Source: Candidatus Saccharimonadota bacterium
Lineage (GTDB): Bacteria; Patescibacteriota; Saccharimonadia; Saccharimonadales; Saccharimonadaceae
Assembly (NCBI GenBank): GCA_017404515.1
Contig: JAFRCG010000023.1
Coordinates: forward strand, 1 to 54,765
Length of the DNA: 54,765 bases
Direction of reading: 5' to 3'
The notes beneath the pieces are model-generated. The model searched no databases, had not been told where the DNA came from, and worked only from the letters and a program-made list of their open reading frames with translations. Every line of letters starts with the position of its first letter. Positions within the stretch are counted from its first letter, which is position 1. Below, in pieces: positions 15,875 through 24,283 of this stretch. The position numbers were made by a program, and so were the translations under genes.

Positions 15875-17266
15875 ATGGATAAAGAACACAAGAAGAAAAT
15901 GCACACTATAAAAGTGATAATTACTGAAATAGTGATGGTGCTTGTGGCAATCGTGACAGTGATAGTGCTAACTTTCTTGGCGATGGGGTACAATGTTAAT
16001 AGAAATGGAGAGCTAGGACAATCTGGTCTTTTGCAGCTAAAGTCTATTCCAACTGGTGCAATGGTGGAAATTGACGGTGAAATTATGTTTTCTAAGACCA
16101 ATATGAGTAGAATGCTCTCTGAAGGCAAACATAAATTAGTAGTATCAAAAGATGGTTATGATACCTGGGAAAAAGAAATAGTAAGTGATCCGGGATGGCT
16201 TTTGAAATTAGATTACCCAAGATTATTTTTGAAAGAACGCACACCGGAAAAAGTAAGAGACACGGAAAATCTGCAATTTGTATCGATGGATGATAGCGGT
16301 ACGCAGATTTTGTACGCTACAAATAATGACAAGTGGCAACTACTAAATATCCGTGGAGATGAAGTTTCGGAACAAAGTTTGAATGTCTCTGAATATATTG
16401 GCAAAGAGGCGCAAATTACAAATATTAAGTGGAACAAGAATAGCGACAAAGTGCTGGTTCGCGCCAAAAACAGAGAAAATATAGAATGGTCGCTAATAAA
16501 TTTGAAAAATGTTGATAGTAGTTTGAATTTGACCCAGAAATTTGCTTTTAATTTTGATATGATTGAGTTCTCTACGGACTCTGGCGAGCGACTGATTGTG
16601 TTAGAAAATGGAAATTTGCGCTCGATTCTGGCTAGCGAGCGGACGGTTTCGCAGGTGATGGCTAAAAATGTAGAGAGTTTTTATAATAACGACACCAATT
16701 TGGCTTATATCGCTATTTCTGGTACAAAAAAGAACCTAATGCTTTATCAAGAGGGGTCAAATGATATCTTGGTGACAGAGTTAAATAATGCTAGCAAGGT
16801 AAAAGTTTCGCTTTCGGACTATCTGAACAAAAAATACATTAGCTTTACGATTGATAGTAGATTATTCATTTATAGAGGAGAATATCCAACAGCGGAGCGA
16901 ACTCTTTCTGATATGGAGCTGGTAGTAGAAAAAGATATCAAATTCATTCCAGATGAATTAGTAGTTTGGGCGGAAGATCAGCTGATTATGGTAAAATCTG
17001 GGAAAAATATTGCAATGTTTAATGCAGAGCTTTCTGAGCTTTCTGAATATGAGGTGGAAGGAGAAAACGCATTCTTCCTAGCTCCGTATCTTGTAGGTGT
17101 GACTGCCAATGGACAACTGATAGTTAGGGATTTTGATGGAAATAATAGGCGCGAGCTTGCTGTAGCTGAGCTAAGAGCAACGATTTCTAAGAACAATAAA
17201 TGGTTATATTATCTGAATACTGTAGATAGCAAAGTGGCTATTTATAGAGAAAAGATAATGGATTAA
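15875..17266 (+). CDS. PEGA-domain membrane-anchored protein
   Basis: A 463-residue protein with an N-terminal membrane anchor (about residues 12-35, IIVTEIVMVLVAIVTVIVLTF-like stretch) and an outer PEGA repeat (about 48-108: LKSIPTGAMVEIDGE, then EGKHKLVVSKDGY). The rest is a series of beta-rich segments with WxxxSDKVLVRA and VVWAEDQLIMV patterns, suggesting a beta-propeller, but I cannot assign a family. The start is fixed by TATAAT and AAGG directly upstream. Its stop overlaps that of the convergent sortase gene by 3 nt. A cell-surface role is likely. Confidence 0.7.
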   Translation: MDKEHKKKMHTIKVIITEIVMVLVAIVTVIVLTFLAMGYNVNRNGELGQSGLLQLKSIPTGAMVEIDGEIMFSKTNMSRMLSEGKHKLVVSKDGYDTWEKEIVSDPGWLLKLDYPRLFLKERTPEKVRDTENLQFVSMDDSGTQILYATNNDKWQLLNIRGDEVSEQSLNVSEYIGKEAQITNIKWNKNSDKVLVRAKNRENIEWSLINLKNVDSSLNLTQKFAFNFDMIEFSTDSGERLIVLENGNLRSILASERTVSQVMAKNVESFYNNDTNLAYIAISGTKKNLMLYQEGSNDILVTELNNASKVKVSLSDYLNKKYISFTIDSRLFIYRGEYPTAERTLSDMELVVEKDIKFIPDELVVWAEDQLIMVKSGKNIAMFNAELSELSEYEVEGENAFFLAPYLVGVTANGQLIVRDFDGNNRRELAVAELRATISKNNKWLYYLNTVDSKVAIYREKIMD

Positions 17267-18600
17267 TTCCCGGTTAGGAAGTTCCAGATTCGCTCAAAGA
17301 AAGTAGGTTCGTTTTGAGGCATTACTTCGGTGGTGCTGGTGCCGTTATCATCTACGGTTTCGGTTTGCATGGCTCCTGATGGGGCTGGATTGACTTGTTC
17401 GGCAGAAACTAATAGACGGTAGCGAGCAGTGCCAAGTGGGGTACAAGTGATGAGCGTAAGCATGGGCTTGGAGGTTTCGTAGACTAAAGCGGCTACATCG
17501 CTAGGCTCAACGGTTTGCGAGCCGGTTACAGAATAGGTGTAGCGGACGCCTTGGTAGTCAATGTAGATTAGGTCTCCTTGGGTGAGGCGCTCTAGGCCAG
17601 AAAAGATAAATTTGTATTGATTATTACTGTAAATATCGCCAGCAGAATGGCCAGTGATGACCAGATTGCCGATTTCACCAGGCATGGCCGAAGCGCCAGG
17701 GATAGAAAATTGCGCAACACCGTTTTCCATAGCGTTATTGATACTGTCGGTGTCATTAGGGATGCCAAAATTGACTGGTACGTCGACATTGAGTTTTGGA
17801 ATGATTAGGCGATTATCTTCGCCGACACCAGTGGCAATGGTAGGGTCAAGGGCGGTGATACCGACATCAGTGGAATTCCCTGGCGAAACATAGGCCATAA
17901 TAGGGGCAAAAATGAGGCGGTTGTATTGCAAAAACAAGATAAGTAGTACTACCGCTACTCCAGCGATGATCGGCATTAGATGTTTAATTTTGCGAGAATG
18001 TTTGGTTTGCTTGACGGCTTTTTCGCGGACTTTCTGTTTGAGGGAGTCCATGATACCCTGTTCCTCCTCTGGTGTAGGATTGCTAGGTTGGTTGGTGTTT
18101 TCTAAAAGCCTTTCGTCGTCGTGTTTTTTGCGCTCTGTTTTTAGCTTTTCTGATTCAAGGTAATCGTGAGCGGCCTTGGCATAATATTCGCTGTAATATT
18201 TTTGATAATATCCTTGCCAGGCGGTATGATATTTTTTCCAATCTTCGCTGGTGGCCTTGTTTTCAGTAACAGAGGTGCTGATAGGAGTTTGTTTGTAACT
18301 ATTGATAGCGGTGGTAGGAGTTGGGATGTTTGGCGCGCCTATGGTAGGGTTTGCAACAGGTGTGGCATTAGAAGAGGCAGTATGGGGAGCGATATCGGGA
18401 GTTTTGTTAGGAGTCTGGGTTTGGTTAAAAGTACTAGAGCTATCCTCGGTATGGAAATTGCGAGAGATTGAAGGTGACTGCGCAGTTTTTTGAGCATTAG
18501 AATAATAGGCCGCAAGGACTTTCTTGCGGGCGATTTCGGCGGCAGTTTGGCGCTGGCGCTCTTCTGGACTAGTAGTATGCCCACCAGGGTTAGAATCCAT
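17263..18600 (-). CDS. Sortase (class D-like) with long cytoplasmic N terminus
   Basis: Membrane transpeptidase that attaches surface proteins to the envelope. The sortase barrel covers about residues 265-400 and has the full triad: His318 in TGHSAG, Cys386 in LITCTP, Arg393 in TARYRLLV. A membrane helix (208-227) precedes it. The first 200 residues are a Ser/Thr/Pro/Gln-rich region then a Tyr-rich, charged helix (WQGYYQKYYSEYYAKAA), unusual for sortases and of unknown role. TATAAT 6 nt upstream supports the start. The FISUMP-like surface proteins represented by the cassettes could be substrates, but no sorting signal is present in the fragments. Confidence 0.88.
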   Translation of the reverse strand: MDSNPGGHTTSPEERQRQTAAEIARKKVLAAYYSNAQKTAQSPSISRNFHTEDSSSTFNQTQTPNKTPDIAPHTASSNATPVANPTIGAPNIPTPTTAINSYKQTPISTSVTENKATSEDWKKYHTAWQGYYQKYYSEYYAKAAHDYLESEKLKTERKKHDDERLLENTNQPSNPTPEEEQGIMDSLKQKVREKAVKQTKHSRKIKHLMPIIAGVAVVLLILFLQYNRLIFAPIMAYVSPGNSTDVGITALDPTIATGVGEDNRLIIPKLNVDVPVNFGIPNDTDSINNAMENGVAQFSIPGASAMPGEIGNLVITGHSAGDIYSNNQYKFIFSGLERLTQGDLIYIDYQGVRYTYSVTGSQTVEPSDVAALVYETSKPMLTLITCTPLGTARYRLLVSAEQVNPAPSGAMQTETVDDNGTSTTEVMPQNEPTFFERIWNFLTGN

Positions 18601-18606
18601 GGGAAT

Positions 18607-18615
18607 ATTATAACA
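18607..18615 (-). promoter_or_regulatory. Leaderless -10 of the sortase gene
   Basis: TG-T-TATAAT, 6 nt before ATG. Confidence 0.65.
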
Positions 18616-18684
18616 CAGATAGGGATTTTTAGAAAATGTTAGTGTTTACAGAGAGGAGAAAATTAATCTTATCTTTGTATTATA

Positions 18685-18721
18685 CCACACTTTGCCTTAA
18701 AAGTCAATAAGTGGTATAATG
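18685..18721 (+). promoter_or_regulatory. Promoter of tRNA-Leu
   Basis: TTGCCT and TATAAT separated by 17 nt; the -10 ends about 10 nt before the mature tRNA. Confidence 0.75.
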
Positions 18722-18729
18722 TGATAGAT

Positions 18730-18816
18730 GGGCGAGTGGCGGAATTGGTAGACGCGCTAGACTCAAAATCTGGTTCCAGCAATGGAGTGAGGGTTCGATT
18801 CCCTCCCCGCCCACCA
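18730..18816 (+). tRNA. tRNA-Leu (CAA)
   Basis: Class II tRNA with D arm GCGGAATTGGTAGACGC, anticodon stem-loop CTAGA-CTCAAAA-TCTGG (anticodon CAA), a variable arm, T arm GAGGG/CCCTC with TTCGATT, and an encoded CCA. The acceptor has one A-C mismatch at its sixth pair. Confidence 0.92.
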
Positions 18817-18826
18817 AAAATAAAAT

Positions 18827-18850
18827 AGACTCTGAGAGAGTCTGTTTTTT
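18827..18850 (+). terminator. Terminator of tRNA-Leu
   Basis: AGACTCT/AGAGTCT with a 3-nt loop followed by GTTTTTT. Confidence 0.85.
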
Positions 18851-18877
18851 GAGGCGACGCCCGAGAGGAGCCGGCGC

Positions 18878-18898
18878 ATTCCCTCCCCGCCCACCAAA
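18878..18898 (+). repeat. Duplicated 3' end of tRNA-Leu
   Basis: These 21 bases repeat exactly the T-arm-to-CCA end of the tRNA at 18798-18818, 80 nt downstream and beyond the terminator. Such copies mark integration sites of mobile elements that use tRNA genes, or the remnant of a deleted tandem tRNA. Confidence 0.7.
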
Positions 18899-18910
18899 TA
18901 GATTAAATGC

Positions 18911-18935
18911 AAAAAACATCCCCAAATGGGGATGT
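18911..18935 (-). terminator. Terminator of the four-helix membrane protein gene
   Basis: ACATCCCC/GGGGATGT with a 4-nt loop and a T6 run on the minus strand, just after the stop at 18953. Confidence 0.85.
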
Positions 18936-18952
18936 TCTGAATGGGGGTAAAA

Positions 18953-19408
18953 TTACTCGTCGATTTCTCTGCGGATTCTAAGGACTGCCATGACGGCAAG
19001 GATATTGATGATAAGAGAAATAGTATTACTAAGCACGGTACCCCAGTTGCTAAAGCCGGCACTAAAGAGTTGAACAGTAGAGCTGACGGTTGCGATTACT
19101 AATAATACCAATACAAAAGTGGATTTTTGTGGATTATTAGCGGCGCGAATAAGCAACCAGCCAATAAGGACATAGAGCAAACAGACAAAGATATATGCGC
19201 CACCTGCGATGACTCTGAATGTATCTTCGGAGATATTTTGTTTTTGGAGTTCGGAAATTGTATTCGTGTCTAGCCCCAGATCAGTAAAAGTCATCTTGGA
19301 GCAGAATAAAAAGACTGCGAGGATGGCCATAAGTACTGCGAGTACGATATTTATGATACCGAGAGCTTTTAAGTAGGTTTTGCTGGCACCAGATGGTTTC
19401 TTTGCCAT
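18953..19408 (-). CDS. Four-helix membrane protein, unknown
   Basis: A 151-residue protein I do not recognise. It has a short basic N terminus and four likely membrane helices (about residues 14-34, 66-86, 95-114 and 122-143). A loop of about 30 residues between helices 1 and 2 carries LGLDTNTISELQKQNISED. AAAGGA lies about 6 nt before ATG, and a strong terminator follows, so it is a single-gene unit. Confidence 0.65.
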   Translation of the reverse strand: MAKKPSGASKTYLKALGIINIVLAVLMAILAVFLFCSKMTFTDLGLDTNTISELQKQNISEDTFRVIAGGAYIFVCLLYVLIGWLLIRAANNPQKSTFVLVLLVIATVSSTVQLFSAGFSNWGTVLSNTISLIINILAVMAVLRIRREIDE

Positions 19409-19560
19409 TTAATTCCTTTCTTTGGTGTTGTTTGCGCAATTAGCGCGTTAGTTGATATTTTAAACAGATTTAACACTCTGTTAGCACACCTTGATAATAG
19501 CTAAGCATAAGCGAAAAGTCAAGAATCTTTCGGAAAATTTAGAATTTTATATTAAAACAC

Positions 19561-19637
19561 TTGCTTTTTTATTGAAATTACGATACACTGGGGGTGTAGA
19601 GTTGAGTTTTGCCCCCGTCATGTTCGGGGGTTTTATG
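19561..19637 (+). ncRNA. Candidate short terminated transcript
   Basis: TTGCTT (19561-19566) and TACACT (19584-19589), 17 nt apart, are followed by a terminator CCCCCG/CGGGGG (7-nt loop) and TTTTATG, giving an RNA of about 40 nt. A GGGGG run at the expected start could compete for the CCCCC arm. It lies 140 nt before the membrane protein gene at 19776 and could be an attenuator. The rest of the 19409-19775 gap holds a second promoter (TATAAT at 19682-19687) and a leader with small hairpins. Confidence 0.4.
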
Positions 19638-19775
19638 ATGTCAAGACAAATTTTACTTTCTTGGAAATGGTGTGAATGTGCTATAATAGAAGAAAAGGAG
19701 GTTTGGCAAAGTTTTCGCCACTGGATTATCTCTGGTGGGTTTGGCTTGATTAACTGATGGAAGGCGAGACGAAAA

Positions 19776-20219
19776 ATGGAAAAAAGAATTAAGGAATACG
19801 AAGAGTTTATTAAAAAAAGATTGAAAAATCCAGACAAAGGGTTGTTGGATTACCACAGAGAGGTGCTGGCAAATTTTCAGCATGAAAGAATGGTACATCT
19901 GGTGATTATGGTGTTTTTTATCATCTTGACGCTAGGTATGACGGTGGTATGTTTGATAGCAATGTATGGCATCAAGATCTATCATTGGTGGGATTTTCTA
20001 CCACTAGCACTAGCAGCATTTATTATGTGGATTTTGTCGATATTCTATGTAAAGCATTACTATTTTCTAGAGAACCATGTTCAGGGACTCTATGATATAT
20101 CTAAAGAACTTTACGAAAATTACGAGAATGCCAAGAAAGACACTCTGATGACTGCTGGAGTGGAGCTTGGCCAAAAGATTGTAAAGAGAGTAGAAAAAAT
20201 AATTAAAAAGGAGAAATAA
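19776..20219 (+). CDS. Two-helix membrane protein, unknown
   Basis: A 147-residue protein I do not recognise. It has a charged helix (about 1-38), two membrane helices (about 40-63 and 71-90), and a Lys/Glu-rich C-terminal helix, so both ends are probably cytoplasmic. It is the first gene of a unit with the SDR (1-nt gap) and a GT4 glycosyltransferase (2-nt gap), which suggests a role near membrane lipid or glycan synthesis. A TATAAT box with an upstream TGTGC lies about 90 nt before the start. Confidence 0.6.
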   Translation: MEKRIKEYEEFIKKRLKNPDKGLLDYHREVLANFQHERMVHLVIMVFFIILTLGMTVVCLIAMYGIKIYHWWDFLPLALAAFIMWILSIFYVKHYYFLENHVQGLYDISKELYENYENAKKDTLMTAGVELGQKIVKRVEKIIKKEK

Positions 20220-20220
20220 G

Positions 20221-20982
20221 ATGTTTGATCTAAAAGGACAGGTGGCGGTAATTACAGGTGCGAGTTCTGGCTTGGGTAAGCAAATGGCAGAGGCGTTTGC
20301 AGCACAGGGGGCAGATTTGGCAATTTTGGCACGTAGATTTGAGCGTCTAGAGGAATTTGCCAAAGAATTAAAAGATAAGTATAAAGTAAAAGTTTTTCCG
20401 GTAAAATGTGATGTCACCTCTACAGAGAGTATCAATGATGCCGCTAAGGCTGTAGAAAAAGAATACGGCAAGGTGGATATCTTGCTAAACTGCGCTGGGT
20501 CTTCCAAAGACAAGGGTGTGCTAGATATGGCCGATGACGAGTGGGATTTTACGATTGCCACTGATGAAACCAGTGTATTTAAGATGACAAGGGCATTTGG
20601 TAATATTATGAAAAAGAAAAAATATGGTCGTATTATCAATATCGCCTCAATGTATGGCTTGGTGGGAAACACTGAGATTCCAACGATTGCCTACCATGCG
20701 TCAAAGGGCGCAGTGGTCAATTTTACAAGGGCGGTAGCGGCAGAATTAGCCACGAGTGGAATTACATGTAATGCAATTTGCCCAGGGTATTTCTATACGG
20801 AATTGACACAGCCAGTGCTTGATACAGAGAGATTTCAGCAATTTGCAAAACAAACTGTGCCAATGCAGCGCTATGGTAAGCCAGGAGAGCTAAATGCAGC
20901 GGCGATTTTCCTAGCTAGCAAAGAAGCTAGCTATGTGACGGGAGCGATTTTGCCGGTAGATGGTGGTTACACAGCGGTGTAG
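20221..20982 (+). CDS. SDR-family oxidoreductase (FabG-like)
   Basis: A 253-residue NAD(P)-dependent short-chain dehydrogenase. It shows the cofactor motif ITGASSGLGKQMA (about 10-22), LNCAGSS, and the catalytic Ser (IASMYG, about 142) and YHASK (Tyr155, Lys159 approximately). CPGYFYTEL and the C-terminal GAILPVDGGYTA are typical. It resembles 3-oxoacyl-ACP reductase and gluconate dehydrogenase; the substrate cannot be fixed. AAAGGAG lies 6 nt upstream, inside the preceding gene. Confidence 0.85.
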   Translation: MFDLKGQVAVITGASSGLGKQMAEAFAAQGADLAILARRFERLEEFAKELKDKYKVKVFPVKCDVTSTESINDAAKAVEKEYGKVDILLNCAGSSKDKGVLDMADDEWDFTIATDETSVFKMTRAFGNIMKKKKYGRIINIASMYGLVGNTEIPTIAYHASKGAVVNFTRAVAAELATSGITCNAICPGYFYTELTQPVLDTERFQQFAKQTVPMQRYGKPGELNAAAIFLASKEASYVTGAILPVDGGYTAV

Positions 20983-20984
20983 AT

Positions 20985-22223
20985 ATGAATATAGCGATTT
21001 TTACGGATGTATTTTTGGAAGTACCGGGTGGGATACCTTCGTCAATTAATGCGCAGAAAGAAAGTTTGGAAAAATTAGGACACAAAGTAACAGTGTTTTG
21101 CCCTGGTTTTTCTTCTGATGACAAAAATGTAATAGTGGTGCCTACGCACAAAAAAATTAGGGTAAATGGTGCTCCACTAGCTAAAGCTCCAGAGATAGTA
21201 GAGCGGTGGATGATGGAAAACTTCCCGATGTTCTCTCAGTTTGATTTGGTGCATGTTCACTACGAAGCAAGTTGTTCCCTGGCGGGAATGAGACTAGCTA
21301 GGAGATTTGAGATTCCACTGGTACAGACAATGCACGGGCGAGAAGATATGGCAATTGCGATGAATGTTCCGCACCCGTTTAAGACACTAGCTGCGGTGGC
21401 GCTAAATTTCTTACACAGTAAATACATCCCACACAAAAAAGTAGTGCGACGCGATAACAAACTAGCCCCAACTGTGGCTAGAGCCAAGATGTGGACGCTG
21501 ATGGTAAATCACGCTAATTTTGCCGATCAGGTGATTACTCCTTCTCAGCATTTTGCAGACAAGCTAAAACACTATGGAGTGAGTAGGCCAATCGCGGTAG
21601 TGTCAAACGGCGTGGCTGATGAAATGGTAAAAGATATAGATCGGAAAGTAAAAAAGAACGGCGGAGCATTGATTAGAAGTCTAAAACCAGGTGAGCCGTT
21701 GAGGATTTTTTGGAATAGTAGGCTTTCTAACGAGAAGCGGATAATGCCGTTTCTGGAGGCACTAAATATGATGCACGGATCGTTTATATTCTCGGCTTGT
21801 GGAGATGGCAATGCTTTTGATGCAGCACAGAAATATATAAAAAAGCATAAGCTGGAAAAATATGTCAATCTGTATGGCAGGGTGCCACACGAGCAAGTAC
21901 TAGATAAAATGTTAAAAGAACATCTTTCGGTGACGGTTTCTTATGGGTTTGACACTCAAGGGTTGACTTTGCTTGAGGCAGAAGCGGTGGGAATGCCAGT
22001 GTTTTTCTGTGATCCAGATATGAAAGAGGTAGTACCAAGTGATGGCGCAGTGATAGCGACTGGTCCTAGTCCAAAAGAAATGGCAGAGGCATTAGACGAT
22101 TTGATAAATACACCTTCTAGAATTGAAAAAATGAGTAAAGTGATGTTGAAGCATCGCCAAGAGATTTTGCAATCTACTCAGATTAAGAAGCTGCTTGAAG
22201 TTTACGATTCTGTAATAGACTAG
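20985..22223 (+). CDS. GT4 glycosyltransferase
   Basis: A 412-residue GT-B fold enzyme. The N-terminal Rossmann half begins AIFTDVFLEVPGGIPSSI and has VHVHYEAS and TMHGREDM; the C-terminal half has VSNGV, a FWNSRLSNEKRI donor segment, and DTQGLTLLEAEAVGMPV with the E-x7-E motif. Members of this group add sugars to diacylglycerol or phosphatidylinositol, or to polyprenyl carriers. It closes the 19776-22223 operon and is a paralogue of the enzyme at 24284. Confidence 0.85.
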   Translation: MNIAIFTDVFLEVPGGIPSSINAQKESLEKLGHKVTVFCPGFSSDDKNVIVVPTHKKIRVNGAPLAKAPEIVERWMMENFPMFSQFDLVHVHYEASCSLAGMRLARRFEIPLVQTMHGREDMAIAMNVPHPFKTLAAVALNFLHSKYIPHKKVVRRDNKLAPTVARAKMWTLMVNHANFADQVITPSQHFADKLKHYGVSRPIAVVSNGVADEMVKDIDRKVKKNGGALIRSLKPGEPLRIFWNSRLSNEKRIMPFLEALNMMHGSFIFSACGDGNAFDAAQKYIKKHKLEKYVNLYGRVPHEQVLDKMLKEHLSVTVSYGFDTQGLTLLEAEAVGMPVFFCDPDMKEVVPSDGAVIATGPSPKEMAEALDDLINTPSRIEKMSKVMLKHRQEILQSTQIKKLLEVYDSVID

Positions 22224-23018
22224 TTAGCTTAACGCCGCGATTGTTGCCTCTAGTGGTTTTCCTGGGGTATAGAGATTCATCATGGCGATTTTGCAAGCTA
22301 TATTTCCGCTCCAGATTGAGATTGGAGTGTATGGAGTGCTACTAATAGGAACAGTGGCAACCTCTCCGGCATTTGCAATGATGATTTTTTCTTGATGAAA
22401 AGTAAAAATAGTAACCGGATAGCTTAAAGTAAATTTATGCAAAGCCTCTACTGCTTGCATGATAGGCATGGAAAGCAAGAGCACTTTGGGATAGTAAATG
22501 GCACGGAACATTTTTTGTAGTTGGATCATTGAGCCAATAATAAAAAGTCCTTCTTCGCGGTCAACGATATTAGCCATCTCTGGCCCAAGCAAGTCTATGG
22601 TGTCTCTGGCTAATAAAATTTTGCTAGTAGAAGATTTGATGGCGTCGGAAATGGCAATAGTGGTAGCAGAATTTTTAGAAAAATCACCTAGGAGAATATT
22701 AAAATCGGTGTTTTTGAGAGAGTCAGATAGAAGTGGCGATTTATCAAAGGAGCCAGAGCTGGTAGAAGGGGTAAAAATAGCCGTTTCTAGAGGTGGAAGT
22801 TTGGTCTTGAGGCTATCTGGAAGGATGATTTTTAAGGTATTAATAGGATAGGTTTGCTGCAAAAATTCGGCACTTTTGATAATACTTGAGAAATTTTGTG
22901 AATTACCGCCAACAATAGAGATGGTACCAGTTTTTTGCTCTGGAATATTCCACTCTAAATTCTGATATTCTTTGGGAAAGAGATCTTTTTTCCAGTAATC
23001 CATTTTTTCCATAGGCAT
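22224..23018 (-). CDS. Ribokinase-like protein, YjeF C-domain-related
   Basis: A 264-residue protein weakly resembling the C-terminal domain of NAD(P)H-hydrate dehydratase: TISIVGGNSQNFSSIIKSAEFL near residue 30 recalls the family's first Gly-rich strand, and the last third has Gly-Glu-Val-Ala-Thr and WSGNIACKIAMM. Conserved catalytic GxGD-type residues are not clear, so it may be inactive or a different member. I start at 23018 because GGAG lies 9 nt upstream, just beyond the xth stop at 23023. It ends right next to the stop of the convergent glycosyltransferase. Confidence 0.5.
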   Translation of the reverse strand: MPMEKMDYWKKDLFPKEYQNLEWNIPEQKTGTISIVGGNSQNFSSIIKSAEFLQQTYPINTLKIILPDSLKTKLPPLETAIFTPSTSSGSFDKSPLLSDSLKNTDFNILLGDFSKNSATTIAISDAIKSSTSKILLARDTIDLLGPEMANIVDREEGLFIIGSMIQLQKMFRAIYYPKVLLLSMPIMQAVEALHKFTLSYPVTIFTFHQEKIIIANAGEVATVPISSTPYTPISIWSGNIACKIAMMNLYTPGKPLEATIAALS

Positions 23019-23022
23019 AGCG

Positions 23023-23829
23023 TTAAAACTCCAAGGTGATTGAAATAGGACAGTGGTCTGAGCCGGTAATCTCCTCGTAGATTTCAGCACTTTTTAGATT
23101 TGATTTTAGGGATTTACTAATAAAGAAATAATCTATACGCCAGCCGATATTGCGAGCACGAGCCTTGGCACGCCAAGTCCACCAGGTGTAACGACCAGTT
23201 TCTTCTGGATGCAGGTGCCTAAAAGTGTCAATTAAATCGGCGTTAACAATATTATCAATTCCCTTGCGCTCGGCCAGAGTAAAACCGGCGTTTTCTTCGT
23301 TATCTTTGGGTCTAGCGAGATCGATGGCGGTATGTGCAGCGTTAAAATCCCCACAAACGACTATGGGCTTTTCTTTTTCAAGGTCTTTGAGATATTGGAG
23401 AAAGGCTGGATCCCAAAGTTTCTCGCGAAGTCCCAGACGAGAGAGGTCATGCTTGCTATTAGGGGTATAAACATTGACCAGATAGAATTCTGGAAATTCT
23501 GCAGTTTGGACGCGGCCTTCTGATAGTGGGCTACCATAAGCGTCGTTATCCCAGTCGTGGGAGATGTTGATATCGTCCGAAAAACCGGAAAAATAATTTT
23601 TTGCAGGATGTTTAGCGAAAATGGCGGTTCCGGAATAACCTGGACGCTTGGCGGAATTCCAATATTCGGTATATTCTGGTAAGTCAATTTCGGCCTGGCC
23701 TTCTTTGGCTTTGGTTTCTTGAAGGCAGAGGATGGTAGGATCTTTTTGGCTGATAAATTTTTGAAGAGCGCCTTTAGTAACGGCTGCTCTAATCCCATTG
23801 ATATTCCATGAAAATATGTTATAAACCAT
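23023..23829 (-). CDS. xth: Exodeoxyribonuclease III
   Basis: AP endonuclease and 3'-phosphatase/exonuclease of base-excision repair, 268 residues. Metal and catalytic motifs are all present: SWNINGIRAA (Asn9), CLQETKA (Glu), NVYTPN (Tyr), CGDFNAAH (Asp/Asn), DYFFIS and GSDHCPI (Asp-His). Its ATG overlaps the smpB stop by 1 nt (TAATG), so the two are translationally coupled. Confidence 0.95.
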   Translation of the reverse strand: MVYNIFSWNINGIRAAVTKGALQKFISQKDPTILCLQETKAKEGQAEIDLPEYTEYWNSAKRPGYSGTAIFAKHPAKNYFSGFSDDINISHDWDNDAYGSPLSEGRVQTAEFPEFYLVNVYTPNSKHDLSRLGLREKLWDPAFLQYLKDLEKEKPIVVCGDFNAAHTAIDLARPKDNEENAGFTLAERKGIDNIVNADLIDTFRHLHPEETGRYTWWTWRAKARARNIGWRIDYFFISKSLKSNLKSAEIYEEITGSDHCPISITLEF

Positions 23830-24242
23830 TAGTATTTACCTCTGTTGATATCGCGCTCTTTGATAGATTGACGCTTGTCGTATTTCTTTTTGCTCTTCCC
23901 TACGGAAATTACAAGCTTGATATATCTGCCACCGCCTAAAAGTTTGACTGGGATTAGCTGGTGGCCATCTTGTTTAGCACGGCTAAGTTCACGGAGTTGG
24001 CGTTTAGTAACGAGCAGTCGAATATTTCTGGCAGTTTCTGCGCCTAGGGTGAGGTTGCTAAGCCAAAGTTCATTATTCTTAATGATAACGAAAGAGCCTT
24101 TGAGTTGAACATGGTGGTCGCGGATACTTCTAACTTCTAAGCCGGTAAGGCTCATGCCACAAGTAAGTTCCTCGCCGAGTTGGTAATCAAACCGTGCGCG
24201 ACGGTTAACAGTAACAGAGTCTGGAACTTTCTTCTTTTTCAT
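23829..24242 (-). CDS. smpB: SsrA-binding protein
   Basis: SmpB brings tmRNA to stalled ribosomes. The 137-residue protein has RRARFDYQLGEELTCGMSLTGLEVRSIR (usually GxxLxGxEVKS), LWLSNLTLG in place of the usual N-x-HI-Y patch, and the basic C-terminal tail KKKYDKRQSIKERD that enters the ribosomal mRNA channel. The tmRNA gene itself is not in the window. A leaderless promoter fixes the start and is divergent from the glycosyltransferase promoter 17 nt away. Confidence 0.95.
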   Translation of the reverse strand: MKKKKVPDSVTVNRRARFDYQLGEELTCGMSLTGLEVRSIRDHHVQLKGSFVIIKNNELWLSNLTLGAETARNIRLLVTKRQLRELSRAKQDGHQLIPVKLLGGGRYIKLVISVGKSKKKYDKRQSIKERDINRGKY

Positions 24243-24248
24243 GACTTA

Positions 24249-24257
24249 ATTATATCA
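24249..24257 (-). promoter_or_regulatory. Leaderless -10 of smpB-xth
   Basis: TG-A-TATAAT, 6 nt before ATG. Confidence 0.65.
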
Positions 24258-24271
24258 CAGAGAGAATGTAG

Positions 24272-24277
24272 TATAAT
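24272..24277 (+). promoter_or_regulatory. Leaderless -10 of the GT4 gene at 24284
   Basis: TATAAT preceded by TGTAG, 6 nt before ATG. Confidence 0.65.
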
Positions 24278-24283
24278 AGAACT

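Noticed and set aside
19703-19753. Trp-rich 16-residue leader peptide (three Trp codons in four)
   Set aside because: The TTG start is only 1 nt from the AGGAGG site, too close for initiation, and no tryptophan genes follow.
19491-19757. 88-residue plus-strand ORF
   Set aside because: It runs through two promoters and a terminator hairpin and has no family features.
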